Source: Deltaproteobacteria bacterium (GTDB taxonomy: Bacteria > Myxococcota_A > Polyangia > Polyangiales > Polyangiaceae). From it: a DNA stretch of 64,000 bases. The DNA is taken from assembly GCA_016218915.1 (NCBI GenBank), contig JACRCQ010000061.1, forward strand, positions 1-64,000, in the 5' to 3' direction. This document shows positions 7,339 to 15,526 of this stretch, in pieces. Within the stretch, counting starts at the first letter, position 1; every line of letters starts with the position of its first letter. The notes under the pieces are model-generated. The model was not told the DNA's origin and did not search any database. It was given only the letters and a program-made list of their open reading frames with translations. A program made the translations under genes and the position numbers.

Positions 7339-9219
7339 ATGCGTCATGCTCCGTCGATGTGCTGGTCGTCTTTGGCCCTTCCACGAGTCGCACTCGTCTC
7401 GCTCCTGATCGCTTCGTCAGGATGCTCGCGCTCGTGCAAGGAGGACCGCCCCTTCGTGCCCTACGGCATGGACGGAGGCTTGCCAGGCTCGTCGTCGAGC
7501 GCAGGCGGGCTCCCCTCGCCTGCAGGCGGCAGCGACGGCGCAGCGCCGGGTGTGCAGTTCTCCCCCATCAAGGCGGAGAAAGCGCCGGACGGTGCCACCA
7601 GCCTCACGGTCGATGGGGCGACGATCGCAGCGCCTGCCGGGCGCATGTTCAAGTGGTTCCTCAAGGCTGACTATGACGGCGACGGCAATGTCGACGTCGC
7701 AGCCTGGGTGCAACCCGCGGTCGGCCCAGGTGGAGAAGTGCTCTGGGCCCAGCGAAAAGCGCCCAATGCGTTCGCAGCGCCGGTAACGTGCACGACAGCG
7801 CCTGCTTCTCTGAGCGTTCCCGCAGGCTGCACGCTCGAAGCCGAGCTTGCCCAGGTCGGCCCGCGCACTGCGTCGATCACTCTCAACTCGGTCTGCGCTG
7901 ACCGTCCCGGCCAGCCCCGGCCCAGGTGGGTTGCTGCGGTCATGCCCACGCGTCAGCCGGCCACACGCCTCGAACTGACCTTGGAATCGCCTGCAAGCGA
8001 TGAGGTCACCGTGCAGATCGACGGCGCGGATCGGGATGGAGATCAGCTCGACGACGTCACGGCGTTCCTGACCGTGTCGAACGACGCGCCTCCCTTCGAG
8101 AGCGCAGGTGGACCTGTGGCAGCCGAGCTGCACTGGTTCGATCGCCCTGCTGGATTGTCCCGCGATCCGCACGAGCCGGATGCGTCCATGCGCGCCAACG
8201 TCTCCCGGCTGCAGAAGCTTGCGAAGAAGAAGGGCTCGCTGGCTGAGGTTGCGTCAGGCGCGCGCAAGCTGCATCGACTGCAGGAGATGCTGTGCGAGGA
8301 CGGAGGGAGCCCGTCCATTCGCGTGCAGGGGTTGGCCGTGCAATGCGGCGCGAGCGGTGCTGTGGCGGACGCGGACCTTGCGGAGATCGAAGCAGCGCTC
8401 AAGTCGAATGAACCGCTCGCAGCCATCGCGACCGAGGATCGCATGGAGCGGGAATCGTCGGTTCTCGACGCGCGCAAGCTTGCGGAAGCGCGAAGCCGGC
8501 TCGAGAAGATGGGGCCATGGCAGACCGCCAATGTGGCCGAGCTTCCGGCAACGCCCTTGCTTTCCCCATCGGACACGCCTGGATGGGGCGCGCTGTCGTT
8601 TGGGGCCGACGGAGCGCTGCTGGTGCGGGAGAGCGCTGGGGTGCGACGCTTCGAGCCGGATTCCAAGACGTCCACAGGGCCCACCCCGGCATCGTGGCCG
8701 GTGGCAGTGACCTCGCCGGATTCCAAGGCGACGTTCGCCAAGGTGATGGATCCGTGCGACGGGAGCCCCCTTCGTGCGAAGCTCACCGTGCAGGGCGCTG
8801 GGGACAAGGAGCTGCTGCTCCCTGTGTCGTCGCCGCTCGGAAAGCTGTGCGCACGAGCGCCGATCCAGCCTTCGGCCCAGGCGCTCAGCTGGAGCCCGAT
8901 CGGGCTGGAAGTGCTGGTCAACGGCGTGGCACTGGTGATTCCTCCGGATCTCACAGGGGCCAAGCCAGGGGCTGCGACCACGGGTACAGCGCCCACAGCC
9001 AGCGGTCCACGCTCCGCAGACGGCAAGCTCGTGGTGGTACCGACCCCGTTGGGGCTGGCGATCATCGGCACGCAGACCGTGCTGTGGAAGCACTCGCGAC
9101 TGAACGACGGGCACCGCAAGCTTCGGGACTGCACCGTAGCGAACAACGCTCTTGCGGCGGCATGCGTGGAAGGCACCAAGGTGCTGCGCGTGACTTTTGC
9201 GGGCAAGGACGGGGGCTAG
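7339..9219 (+). CDS. Large lipoprotein, function unknown
   Basis: 626 aa with signal and lipobox ending ASSGC (Cys29), then a Ser/Gly spacer. An acidic calcium-type loop (DYDGDGNVDVAAW) near residue 115 and another (DRDGDQLDD) near residue 233 suggest VCBS/thrombospondin-like metal loops. The middle is helical and charged (residues about 280-400) and the C-terminal third is beta-rich, resembling a propeller. The start codon is only 11 nt from that of the divergent TPR operon. It ends 4 nt before the phosphoesterase gene, so the two are probably co-transcribed. No family was recognised. Confidence 0.8.
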   Translation: MRHAPSMCWSSLALPRVALVSLLIASSGCSRSCKEDRPFVPYGMDGGLPGSSSSAGGLPSPAGGSDGAAPGVQFSPIKAEKAPDGATSLTVDGATIAAPAGRMFKWFLKADYDGDGNVDVAAWVQPAVGPGGEVLWAQRKAPNAFAAPVTCTTAPASLSVPAGCTLEAELAQVGPRTASITLNSVCADRPGQPRPRWVAAVMPTRQPATRLELTLESPASDEVTVQIDGADRDGDQLDDVTAFLTVSNDAPPFESAGGPVAAELHWFDRPAGLSRDPHEPDASMRANVSRLQKLAKKKGSLAEVASGARKLHRLQEMLCEDGGSPSIRVQGLAVQCGASGAVADADLAEIEAALKSNEPLAAIATEDRMERESSVLDARKLAEARSRLEKMGPWQTANVAELPATPLLSPSDTPGWGALSFGADGALLVRESAGVRRFEPDSKTSTGPTPASWPVAVTSPDSKATFAKVMDPCDGSPLRAKLTVQGAGDKELLLPVSSPLGKLCARAPIQPSAQALSWSPIGLEVLVNGVALVIPPDLTGAKPGAATTGTAPTASGPRSADGKLVVVPTPLGLAIIGTQTVLWKHSRLNDGHRKLRDCTVANNALAAACVEGTKVLRVTFAGKDGG

Positions 9220-9223
9220 GCTG

Positions 9224-10399
9224 ATGTCGATCGCCCTGCTGCCGTCGCTCGCCGCGACGCTCCTGGCATTTGGCGTGCTCTACGGCCTGTGGCCCGCGAT
9301 CCGCCAACGCAAGGCGATGCTCGCGTACTGGGCCACAGCGATCGTGGTGCATGCAGGGTGGATGATCGTGGGGCGCGGCCGGGTGGGGACGATCGGGGCG
9401 GGGCTCAAGATCCTGGCTGCCGTGTGGGTCGTGACCGTGGTGCTCACCGTGCTGATCGGGGCGCCTACGCTGCTGATCCGGACGATCGTCCAAAGGACGC
9501 GTCGTGCGTTGACCCGCAAGCCCGCCACGGAGGTGGATCAGCAGAGGCGCAGCTTTCTCAAGGGCGCGACCGTGCCGACTGTTGCGATCGCTTCAGGAGT
9601 TGCAGGAGCGATTGGAGGGCTGAGCCAGTTCGTGATCAAGCGCGAAGAGGTGGTGATTCGCGGCCTGCCCCAGGCATTCGACGGGCTCCGGATCGGCCAG
9701 ATCACGGACCTGCACGTGGGGGCGTTCATCGACCCGATCCACGTACGCCACGTGATCGATGCTCTGAACGAAGAGGAGGTCGACCTGCAGGTGATGACCG
9801 GAGACCTGCTCGATCACGCGTCGCTCATCGAGCCCGTGTTCTCGCAGCTGGAGCGGTGCACGGCTCCGCTCGGGATGCTGGCGATCCTGGGCAACCACGA
9901 GAAGCGGCGCGGGCTGGAGGCGATCTTCGCGGCGTATCGACAAGCCGAATCGCGCGGCGTGGTGCGTCTGCTCGTGGACCAGAGCACACTGCTCCTGCAC
10001 AAGGGAGCCAGGCTCCGTGTAGTGGGCGTGGACTATCCCATGTCGCCCGGGGGGAACCATGCGGTGTCGCGAGCGCGTCGCGATGCGTTCATGAAGACGT
10101 CGGCAGATCGCGCGTTCGTGAATGTGATGCCTGGCGAGACGGTCTTGTGCCTGTCGCACCACCCGGACTTCTTCCCCGTGGCTGCGGAGCGAGGAGCGCA
10201 CCTGACCTTGGCCGGGCACACGCATGGCGGGCAGGTAGCGTTCTTCGGCACGCCTCTGTTCAGCTTCTTCCACTACATTCTCGGGCGCTACAAGCTCGGG
10301 GACGCGCACTTGTACGTGTCAGGGGGCACAGGTCATTGGCTGCCGTTGCGGATCGGGGTGCCGGCAGAGGTCACGATTCTGACGTTGCGGGCTGGATAG
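9224..10399 (+). CDS. YkuE-like metallophosphoesterase with internal twin-arginine motif
   Basis: 391 aa. All calcineurin-like phosphoesterase motifs are present: D162-x-H164 (TDLHVG), GD 193-194, GNHE 223-226, SHH 311-313 and GHTHGG 331-336, enough to bind two metals. N-terminal to this are three hydrophobic spans (about 5-23, 33-50, 57-88), then a Tat-like motif RRSFLKGA (Arg108-Arg109) followed by a fourth moderately hydrophobic segment. Loop charges (RQRK after span 1, RTRRALTRK after span 3) place the twin arginine in the cytoplasm and the enzyme domain in the periplasm. Bacillus YkuE is a known Tat substrate. The likely substrate is a phosphoester of a lipid or wall component; it is not determined. 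Confidence 0.9.
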   Translation: MSIALLPSLAATLLAFGVLYGLWPAIRQRKAMLAYWATAIVVHAGWMIVGRGRVGTIGAGLKILAAVWVVTVVLTVLIGAPTLLIRTIVQRTRRALTRKPATEVDQQRRSFLKGATVPTVAIASGVAGAIGGLSQFVIKREEVVIRGLPQAFDGLRIGQITDLHVGAFIDPIHVRHVIDALNEEEVDLQVMTGDLLDHASLIEPVFSQLERCTAPLGMLAILGNHEKRRGLEAIFAAYRQAESRGVVRLLVDQSTLLLHKGARLRVVGVDYPMSPGGNHAVSRARRDAFMKTSADRAFVNVMPGETVLCLSHHPDFFPVAAERGAHLTLAGHTHGGQVAFFGTPLFSFFHYILGRYKLGDAHLYVSGGTGHWLPLRIGVPAEVTILTLRAG

Positions 10400-10438
10400 C
10401 TTGCCCCTCGCCCGCGCCCGCTTCATGATGCCCCCATC

Positions 10439-11335
10439 ATGCACCTGCTGCGCGCTGCCATCCTGGCTTTGATCCTCGCGATCCCTGCTGCTGCGAACGC
10501 ACAGACCATCGCTGTGGATCCGCAACCGCCTGTGCACACGCCCCAGCCCTGGGAGCCGCCCGTGAAGAAGGGCGATGGGCACACCTACGAAGGGGGCATG
10601 TTCGGGGTGCGAGCTTCGACCACGCACGTCAAAGGGAGCGACGCGGACGTCAGTGGTCCGGGCATGGGGCTGCAGCTTGCCGGCCACAGCGAGACCTACG
10701 GCACCGCGGACTCCTTCACGCGAAGAGGAACCACGTTCTTCATACTGGGGGGCGGGGCTCGCGGATTCGAAGGCGGAATTGGCGCTGACATTGCGTTTGG
10801 CTGGCGCGCTCGAGTGGCGACCCATCACGGCCCGTTGGCACGCCTCGGCATGCGCGGGTGGCTGCTCGGCAACAACGAGCTGTACTCATCGCTCCTGGAG
10901 CTGCCGCAGCTTCAGGCTGGCTACCAGTGGTTCAGGTACGGCAACGTGCTCGAGCTTGCAGGGCGTGTGGGACCGGTGCTTGCCGGGCGCTACAACACAG
11001 GCAACATCGCGCGGCGCAAGCTTGGCGACGCATTCGAGGTCGGCGGTCACGCAGCAGCCCATCTCGATCCGATCCATCTCGAGCTCGGGTACATGCGGGT
11101 GTTCACCGATTCAGGGCCAGGCGGCGCGGTCGACATGATCTCCGGAGTGATGTGCGGGGCTTCGCTCGCGCTCAGGCTTTGCCTCGACGGGCGCTACTAC
11201 CGCGGCAACGAGGATTTTCGCCCGGGCTCAGGGATTGCGGACTCGGTCTATGCTGGATTCAGCATCGGCCTTGGAAACGAGTGGTACCCGTACCCGGGCG
11301 AGCCTCCACGCGGCGGGTTTGACAGGACGCACTGA
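10439..11335 (+). CDS. Putative outer-membrane beta-barrel protein
   Basis: 298 aa. A textbook signal peptide ends in AANAQ (about residue 22). The mature part starts with a Pro-rich stretch and then alternates short amphipathic strands ending in Gly/Tyr/aromatic residues, with Gly-rich turns, as in small outer-membrane barrels. The last strands (YAGFSIGLGNEWY) are followed by a short Pro-rich tail, so the final residue is not the usual Phe. It is on its own transcript or weakly coupled to the phosphoesterase 39 nt upstream. Function is unknown. Confidence 0.7.
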   Translation: MHLLRAAILALILAIPAAANAQTIAVDPQPPVHTPQPWEPPVKKGDGHTYEGGMFGVRASTTHVKGSDADVSGPGMGLQLAGHSETYGTADSFTRRGTTFFILGGGARGFEGGIGADIAFGWRARVATHHGPLARLGMRGWLLGNNELYSSLLELPQLQAGYQWFRYGNVLELAGRVGPVLAGRYNTGNIARRKLGDAFEVGGHAAAHLDPIHLELGYMRVFTDSGPGGAVDMISGVMCGASLALRLCLDGRYYRGNEDFRPGSGIADSVYAGFSIGLGNEWYPYPGEPPRGGFDRTH

Positions 11336-11353
11336 GCCCGGAAGAAGGAAGCC

Positions 11354-11914
11354 CTACCGGGCAACGCGCTCGATCGCGGTCTTGATCTTCTCCGCTGCGT
11401 CTTCAGGAGATTCGCCGTCGATCTCGATCACGATGCGACGGATCTTCTCGTGCTCCACATCCATGCCGATGGTCTTGGAAGCATCGTGCATGTCGTAGAA
11501 CGCCCACCCCTTGCCCTCGTCGTCGAGCGGCATCTTGGCTGCATTCGCCCCCTGCGTGACCTCGTCGAGCGCCTTGGACACCAGCTCCATCGCCCGTTGC
11601 TTGTGGCCGCCCTCTTCGTGGGCCCACTGCTCCACCGCGGTCCTTGCCTTGGTGAGCGCATCGATCGCAGGCTTGGGAGACAGGGGCAGGCCGCCTGACA
11701 CCCAGAAGTACCCTGCAGTCACAGCGCCGGGGATGTACGCCCCAGCCACGCGATAGGCCTTGATTTCGCCTTCGCCCCGGGCGTCCGGAGGTCGCACCGA
11801 AACCGCGCGGATGTGCTTGAGCGGAACGGTGAGCGAGCTTCGAAGCGAGAGGAGCTTGTCCAAACCGAGGATGTGGATGATCAGGTTGTCGTCGACGATC
11901 TCGATGGTTGCCAT
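11354..11914 (-). CDS. Bacterial PH-domain-like protein with a helical insertion
   Basis: 186 aa. The N-terminal strands (residues 1-72, including LSLRSSLTVPLKHI and GAYIPGAVTAGYFW) and the C-terminal part (135-186, with FYDMHDASKTIGMDV, RIVIEID and a final helix) together resemble a PH-like fold seen in many actinobacterial and myxobacterial proteins. Between them, residues about 73-134 are an Ala/Glu/Lys-rich helical segment that breaks the fold. No signal peptide or membrane span is present, so it is probably cytosolic. It converges with the barrel gene (18 nt apart) and follows another PH-like gene on the same strand. Confidence 0.65.
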   Translation of the reverse strand: MATIEIVDDNLIIHILGLDKLLSLRSSLTVPLKHIRAVSVRPPDARGEGEIKAYRVAGAYIPGAVTAGYFWVSGGLPLSPKPAIDALTKARTAVEQWAHEEGGHKQRAMELVSKALDEVTQGANAAKMPLDDEGKGWAFYDMHDASKTIGMDVEHEKIRRIVIEIDGESPEDAAEKIKTAIERVAR

Positions 11915-11963
11915 GCTCGCGAGTCTAGCTCATGGCCCGCAACACCGAAACGCAAGACCACCG

Positions 11964-12497
11964 TCAAGGGGCAGCGCGTTCCACGACCGACGCATCAGGG
12001 CGTCGATTGGCCCACGCATCCTTGAGCACGTTGAGGAACGCTGGTCCGTCATTGAGCGGCGCGACCTCGATCTTCATGCGCTGCCCTGAATCCGACTTCA
12101 CCTCGATGATGTCGCCGATCAGGCTCTCGGCGCGGTGCTCGACGGCCGAGACTTCGGCGAGCCGCATGGAAGTCGCGCGCTTGTCCTTCCAGTACACCAC
12201 GCGCTCGGTGGTGACAAAGGACACTTCGCTGCCGTCGATGCTCATCGTTGCGTCGTAGTAGGCGAGCAGCTCCTCGCCAGGGATCAGGAGCTTGTTCTTC
12301 ATCAGGTTGTCGATCGCTTCCTTGGGCACCTGGGTGCCCATCACCACGCCGCTCTGGGCAGTCGCGCGGTTGCACCACCTGGCCATGCTGAAGATGCCGA
12401 GCGCCATCACGCCCACAAATGCCACAACAGCGGCCATGCCGATCCAGGCCAGGGTCGACGGCCCGCGCGACGGTGGTTGGGGGAGTTGGTTCGCCAT
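11964..12497 (-). CDS. Single-span membrane protein with PH-like domain
   Basis: 177 aa from the ATG at 12497 (MANQLPQPPS). A Pro-rich N-terminus precedes one membrane span at about residues 17-38. The rest carries strands with SFVTTERVVYWKD, typical of bacterial PH-like domains (YdbT/PH_2 type), a negatively charged helix and a final helix with W. The protein is probably anchored in the inner membrane with the domain outside or inside undetermined. It lies 49 nt upstream of the cytosolic PH-like gene and may be in the same transcript. Confidence 0.65.
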   Translation of the reverse strand: MANQLPQPPSRGPSTLAWIGMAAVVAFVGVMALGIFSMARWCNRATAQSGVVMGTQVPKEAIDNLMKNKLLIPGEELLAYYDATMSIDGSEVSFVTTERVVYWKDKRATSMRLAEVSAVEHRAESLIGDIIEVKSDSGQRMKIEVAPLNDGPAFLNVLKDAWANRRPDASVVERAAP

Positions 12498-12553
12498 CGC
12501 GTAGGAGTCTATCGGCAGCACGATCCGGGCGCAATGGAGGTGCGGTAGCCAGC

Positions 12554-12856
12554 GTGCCAATCGAGCCACGGTGTGCCGACGAGGCGTGTGAACCGGGCAC
12601 CACAGCGCTGATCAACGGCGCGCGAGTCTGGTTCGGTCTGGACCTCGGGATGGATCACATGAACGCGACTCGCGCGGGCGCGACCGATGACCGGGACATG
12701 CCACCTACGGTGCCGGTGATCATCCCGTCGGGCGGGTTCGACGTCACGGCGAGGACCGAGGGCGTTTCAGTGGGAGCCGGGTTGTTCGTGGGCACGCCGC
12801 TCGGCTATGGCATTGGACTCCAGTTCGGGGCGCGGTTGGTGGTCGGGATGTTCTGA
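12554..12856 (+). pseudogene. Possible outer-membrane barrel remnant
   Basis: About 100 codons from a GTG at 12554 end in strands rich in Gly (GLFVGTPLGYGIGLQFG) and the terminal GMF. A C-terminal Phe after alternating strands is the BAM recognition signature of outer-membrane barrels. No signal peptide or enough strands for a barrel are present, and the apparent start overlaps the promoter side of the PH-like gene. It may be the 3' relic of a larger gene or a chance frame. Confidence 0.3.
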
Positions 12857-12867
12857 AGACAGGCGTC

Positions 12868-12903
12868 GGGCAGGGGCAGGGGCAAGGGCAAGGGCAAGGG
12901 CAG
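12868..12903. repeat. Short hexamer tandem repeat (GGGCAG/GGGCAA, 6 units)
   Basis: Six consecutive hexamers, three GGGCAG and three GGGCAA, lie just after the stop of the barrel remnant and 13 nt beyond the 3' end of the minus-strand gene at 12916. They are noncoding for either gene. The function, if any, is unknown. Confidence 0.85.
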
Positions 12904-12915
12904 GGGGGACCGAGC

Positions 12916-13368
12916 TCAGTGCGAGCCGGTCCCGAAGAAGAATACCCCCTGCGTCGAGCATCCCGCGTACGTGTCAATGTCCCCCACAGAGCCGCCAAAC
13001 CAGGTGCCATCGCACGGCGGTTGCCACCACGCCGGGCGCGCCCCGCCTGGAACGCCTGGCACGATGCGAGGCAATCCGGGGGAGCACGTCGTAGCGTCCG
13101 CAGACAGACGGTCTTCGCGCGCCACCTTGCGCAGCAGCGTCGTGCATTCCGCTGGCGGCATCGTAGCCTTCACGAAGTAGGCCCAATCCGGGAACATGTC
13201 GATGTTCTGCTCCTGGATGTCGACCGCGCTCTCCGGCAGCTGTCCGGAGAACGGAGGCGGGTGGACCCAGCGCCAGATCTGCACCGCAACGAGCGCCCCG
13301 ATCGCAAGAACGACCGTCGCGCTGGAAGCGATCACGACATAGGTCCTGTGTCGCGCAGAAATGGGCAT
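12916..13368 (-). CDS. Small single-span membrane-anchored protein
   Basis: 150 aa. A basic N-terminus is followed by a span at about residues 10-30 (YVVIASSATVVLAIGALVAV), then an exported domain with four cysteines and several Trp/Pro (RWVHPPP, MFPDWAYF, PPCDGTWFGG). No family was recognised. The start is 13 nt after the radical SAM gene's stop, on the same strand, so it is probably the third gene of the precursor/radical-SAM operon. That makes an accessory role (export, anchoring or a partner) worth considering, though the link is only positional. Confidence 0.6.
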   Translation of the reverse strand: MPISARHRTYVVIASSATVVLAIGALVAVQIWRWVHPPPFSGQLPESAVDIQEQNIDMFPDWAYFVKATMPPAECTTLLRKVAREDRLSADATTCSPGLPRIVPGVPGGARPAWWQPPCDGTWFGGSVGDIDTYAGCSTQGVFFFGTGSH

Positions 13369-13381
13369 GGACAGATCCCTA

Positions 13382-14827
13382 TCACGCCCTGGGCGAGTGC
13401 GCGCCGCAAGAGTCGAGCTCGGACAGCTCTCGCTGCGCCTTCATGTAGAACCCGTGCTCCTGCAAAATGCGCAGCTTCGGCAGGATGTTGCCTTCCACGT
13501 CGTACAGGAAGAACCCAGGGAACAGCGCTGGATTGGCCTTGATGAAGTCGAATATCGGCGCATGGCGCGGCTCGATCGACACTGCGCCGACCTTGCACAC
13601 CTCGTGACCGGTCATCACGTACTCGGGCAGGAGCTTGTCGCAGAACTCGAGCCGCGCCTGACGCTCCGGCCCCAGGGATTGATACAGATCCGTCTGCGGA
13701 AGCAGGCACAGCAACGAAGGCAGGATGCGCGCGCCCATGAGACGAAACGAGATCATCTGGAACAGCGACTGGTAGAAGTCCTCCATCGTCTCGTCGGGAA
13801 ATCCCCAGATGAAGAACGTGTCGACCCTCGGAAATCGCTGCGTCGCGCGCGAAACCACGGAGACCGCCATCTCCCGTGTAAACCCCTTCTGCGTCATCTT
13901 CAGCATGCGGTCCGAGCCGGTCTCGATGCCAAACCGGATCTCCAGGCACCCAGCGTCTGCCATCGCACCCATCATCTCGTCGTCTGCAAGATCGATCCGG
14001 GCGAACGCCTTCCAACGGACCTTCAGCCCGCTTCGCTTCAGCGCTTGGCAGAACCGGAGCACCGCCTGCTTCGACGACACGAAGAACTCGTCCTGGAACA
14101 GGAACAGGTCCACCCCCGCACGCTCGTGCAGCTCCTTCATCTCGCCGACCACGTCGTCGACGGATCGGAAGTAGCACTGCCGGTTCCACACAGGCGCCAC
14201 AGAGCAGAAGCTGCACTTGTAGGGGCATCCGCGCGACGAGATCATGCCGTAGGCGTCATAGGCAGCCAGGTCCACCCTGTGCCAGGCAGGCCTCGGAATC
14301 GAGTCGAGATGCTCGATCCTCGGCGGCGGCGGATTGCACGCGATCGATCCGTTGCGTCGATGGTACACCCCCGGAACCTGCGAGAGATCGCCTTGGGTGC
14401 GCAACGCTTCGACCAGCGCCACGATCGATCGCTCAGCCTCCCCGTGGGCCACCAGATCGATCCACGGGAACCGTCGCAGGACCTGCTCTTCCACGGCCTT
14501 GGCGCCCACGCCGCCCAGCACGATCGTGCGATCCGGGTAACGACGCTTCAGCTCCTGCGCTGCGAGGATCGTGAAGGGGAGCAGGTTGGCCATGCATGAC
14601 AAGCCGACCACCGGCGCAGGGTCCTTCATGAACTCGAGGAACGCATCCATGCAGAACGGGTCTTCCACTGGACAACGCTGATAGTCGCGTAGGTCCACTT
14701 CGTAGCCCGCATCCTCCAGCACGCGCGTGAGGTAGAGCAGGCCCAGAGGCAGGTGGAGCTCCTTTTCGCACGCGTCTGCGTAGCGGACAAAGAGCATGTT
14801 CAGGTTGACGAGTGTGATGTCGGCCAT
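13382..14827 (-). CDS. B12-binding-type radical SAM enzyme
   Basis: 481 aa. Residues about 1-180 have the Rossmann-like cobalamin-binding domain seen in B12 radical SAM proteins (LPLGLLYLTRVLEDAGYEV, VVGLSCMANL, IVLGGVGAKA, HGEAERSI). The usual DxHxxG loop is not visible, as in many class members. The radical SAM core starts at about 190 with the cluster motif C201-x3-C205-x2-C208 (GCPYKCSFC), followed by FQDEFF, FGIETGSDRML and the IWGFPDET strand. There is no obvious SPASM extension. Enzymes of this type methylate or rearrange peptides, lipids and cofactors. It starts 6 nt after a leader-like precursor gene, which makes peptide modification the leading hypothesis. Confidence 0.85.
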   Translation of the reverse strand: MADITLVNLNMLFVRYADACEKELHLPLGLLYLTRVLEDAGYEVDLRDYQRCPVEDPFCMDAFLEFMKDPAPVVGLSCMANLLPFTILAAQELKRRYPDRTIVLGGVGAKAVEEQVLRRFPWIDLVAHGEAERSIVALVEALRTQGDLSQVPGVYHRRNGSIACNPPPPRIEHLDSIPRPAWHRVDLAAYDAYGMISSRGCPYKCSFCSVAPVWNRQCYFRSVDDVVGEMKELHERAGVDLFLFQDEFFVSSKQAVLRFCQALKRSGLKVRWKAFARIDLADDEMMGAMADAGCLEIRFGIETGSDRMLKMTQKGFTREMAVSVVSRATQRFPRVDTFFIWGFPDETMEDFYQSLFQMISFRLMGARILPSLLCLLPQTDLYQSLGPERQARLEFCDKLLPEYVMTGHEVCKVGAVSIEPRHAPIFDFIKANPALFPGFFLYDVEGNILPKLRILQEHGFYMKAQRELSELDSCGAHSPRA

Positions 14828-14833
14828 GGCGGC

Positions 14834-15457
14834 TCAGGTCCCGTCCACTCCCGTGTCAGGCAGGATGCCGCCCGCATCCATCGGCTGAGGCCCGTCGAGC
14901 TCGATCACGTCGTCGCCCACGATCGCATCCGCATCCGCATCATCAGCCGCTTCGGCGTTCGCATCGCCAGGCGCATCCGCATCCGCATCGGCCCCGTCGG
15001 GGTAGACCTTGCCATCAATGCCCGTGTCAGAGAGCATTCCGCCTGCATCCATCGGCTGGGCTGCGTCGAGCTCGACCGATCCCGAGTCCGACTCATCCGA
15101 GCAGGCTACAAGCGCGGTCCCTGCGGCGAGCGATGCGGCAGCTGCTGCTACGAGCCCCATCACCCTGCGCCCTCGCGGGTTGTCCGGGTTGATGGCTGCG
15201 ATCATGGAGGCAAGGGCCTCTGGGGGCACGCTGCGAAGCATCAGCTCCTCGGAGCTGCGCAGACGCACCTTCACGGACTCGGCAGCGGACAGGGGATCCG
15301 CGAGAAGGCGTTCCCTGAAAGAAGAGTCGCGAGCAGCGAGGTGAAGCAGCTTCTCGACACCGACCGGGACTCGGACCTTGCCAGCGGAGCGATTCCGCTC
15401 TTGGGTCTGCCCGCCCACGATGGTCATAGAGGGGTTCTTCTCCTGCTCGTCTTTCAT
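14834..15457 (-). CDS. Candidate RiPP-like precursor / lipoprotein with duplicated 22-residue motif
   Basis: 207 aa from the ATG at 15457, fixed by AGGAGG 5 nt upstream; an upstream ATG at 15490 lacks one. Residues 31-90 resemble long-leader (NHLP/LigA-like) helices: VEKLLHLAARDSSFRERLLA, DP, then SSEELMLRSVPPEAL. Residues 95-119 form a twin-arginine-like hydrophobic signal (GRRVMGLVAAAAAS) ending in LVAC, an internal lipobox. After Cys119 come two copies of a motif at 128-149 and 185-206, both containing QPMDAGG, DTG and DG, with 16 of 22 positions identical. They are separated by an Asp/Ala-rich spacer. The B12-type radical SAM gene follows 6 nt later. Modification of the repeats is a hypothesis. 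Confidence 0.75.
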   Translation of the reverse strand: MKDEQEKNPSMTIVGGQTQERNRSAGKVRVPVGVEKLLHLAARDSSFRERLLADPLSAAESVKVRLRSSEELMLRSVPPEALASMIAAINPDNPRGRRVMGLVAAAAASLAAGTALVACSDESDSGSVELDAAQPMDAGGMLSDTGIDGKVYPDGADADADAPGDANAEAADDADADAIVGDDVIELDGPQPMDAGGILPDTGVDGT

Positions 15458-15526
15458 GGCGACCTCCTCGTGCTGCTCGCAGTGTACCACGTCTCAAAGT
15501 AACGCAGTAGGACTGTAGCCTGTGTC

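Noticed and set aside
13361..14599. Long plus-strand frame opposite the radical SAM gene
   Set aside because: It mirrors the codon-biased minus-strand gene, has Arg/His/Gln-rich meaningless composition and no ribosome site. It is a GC-bias shadow.
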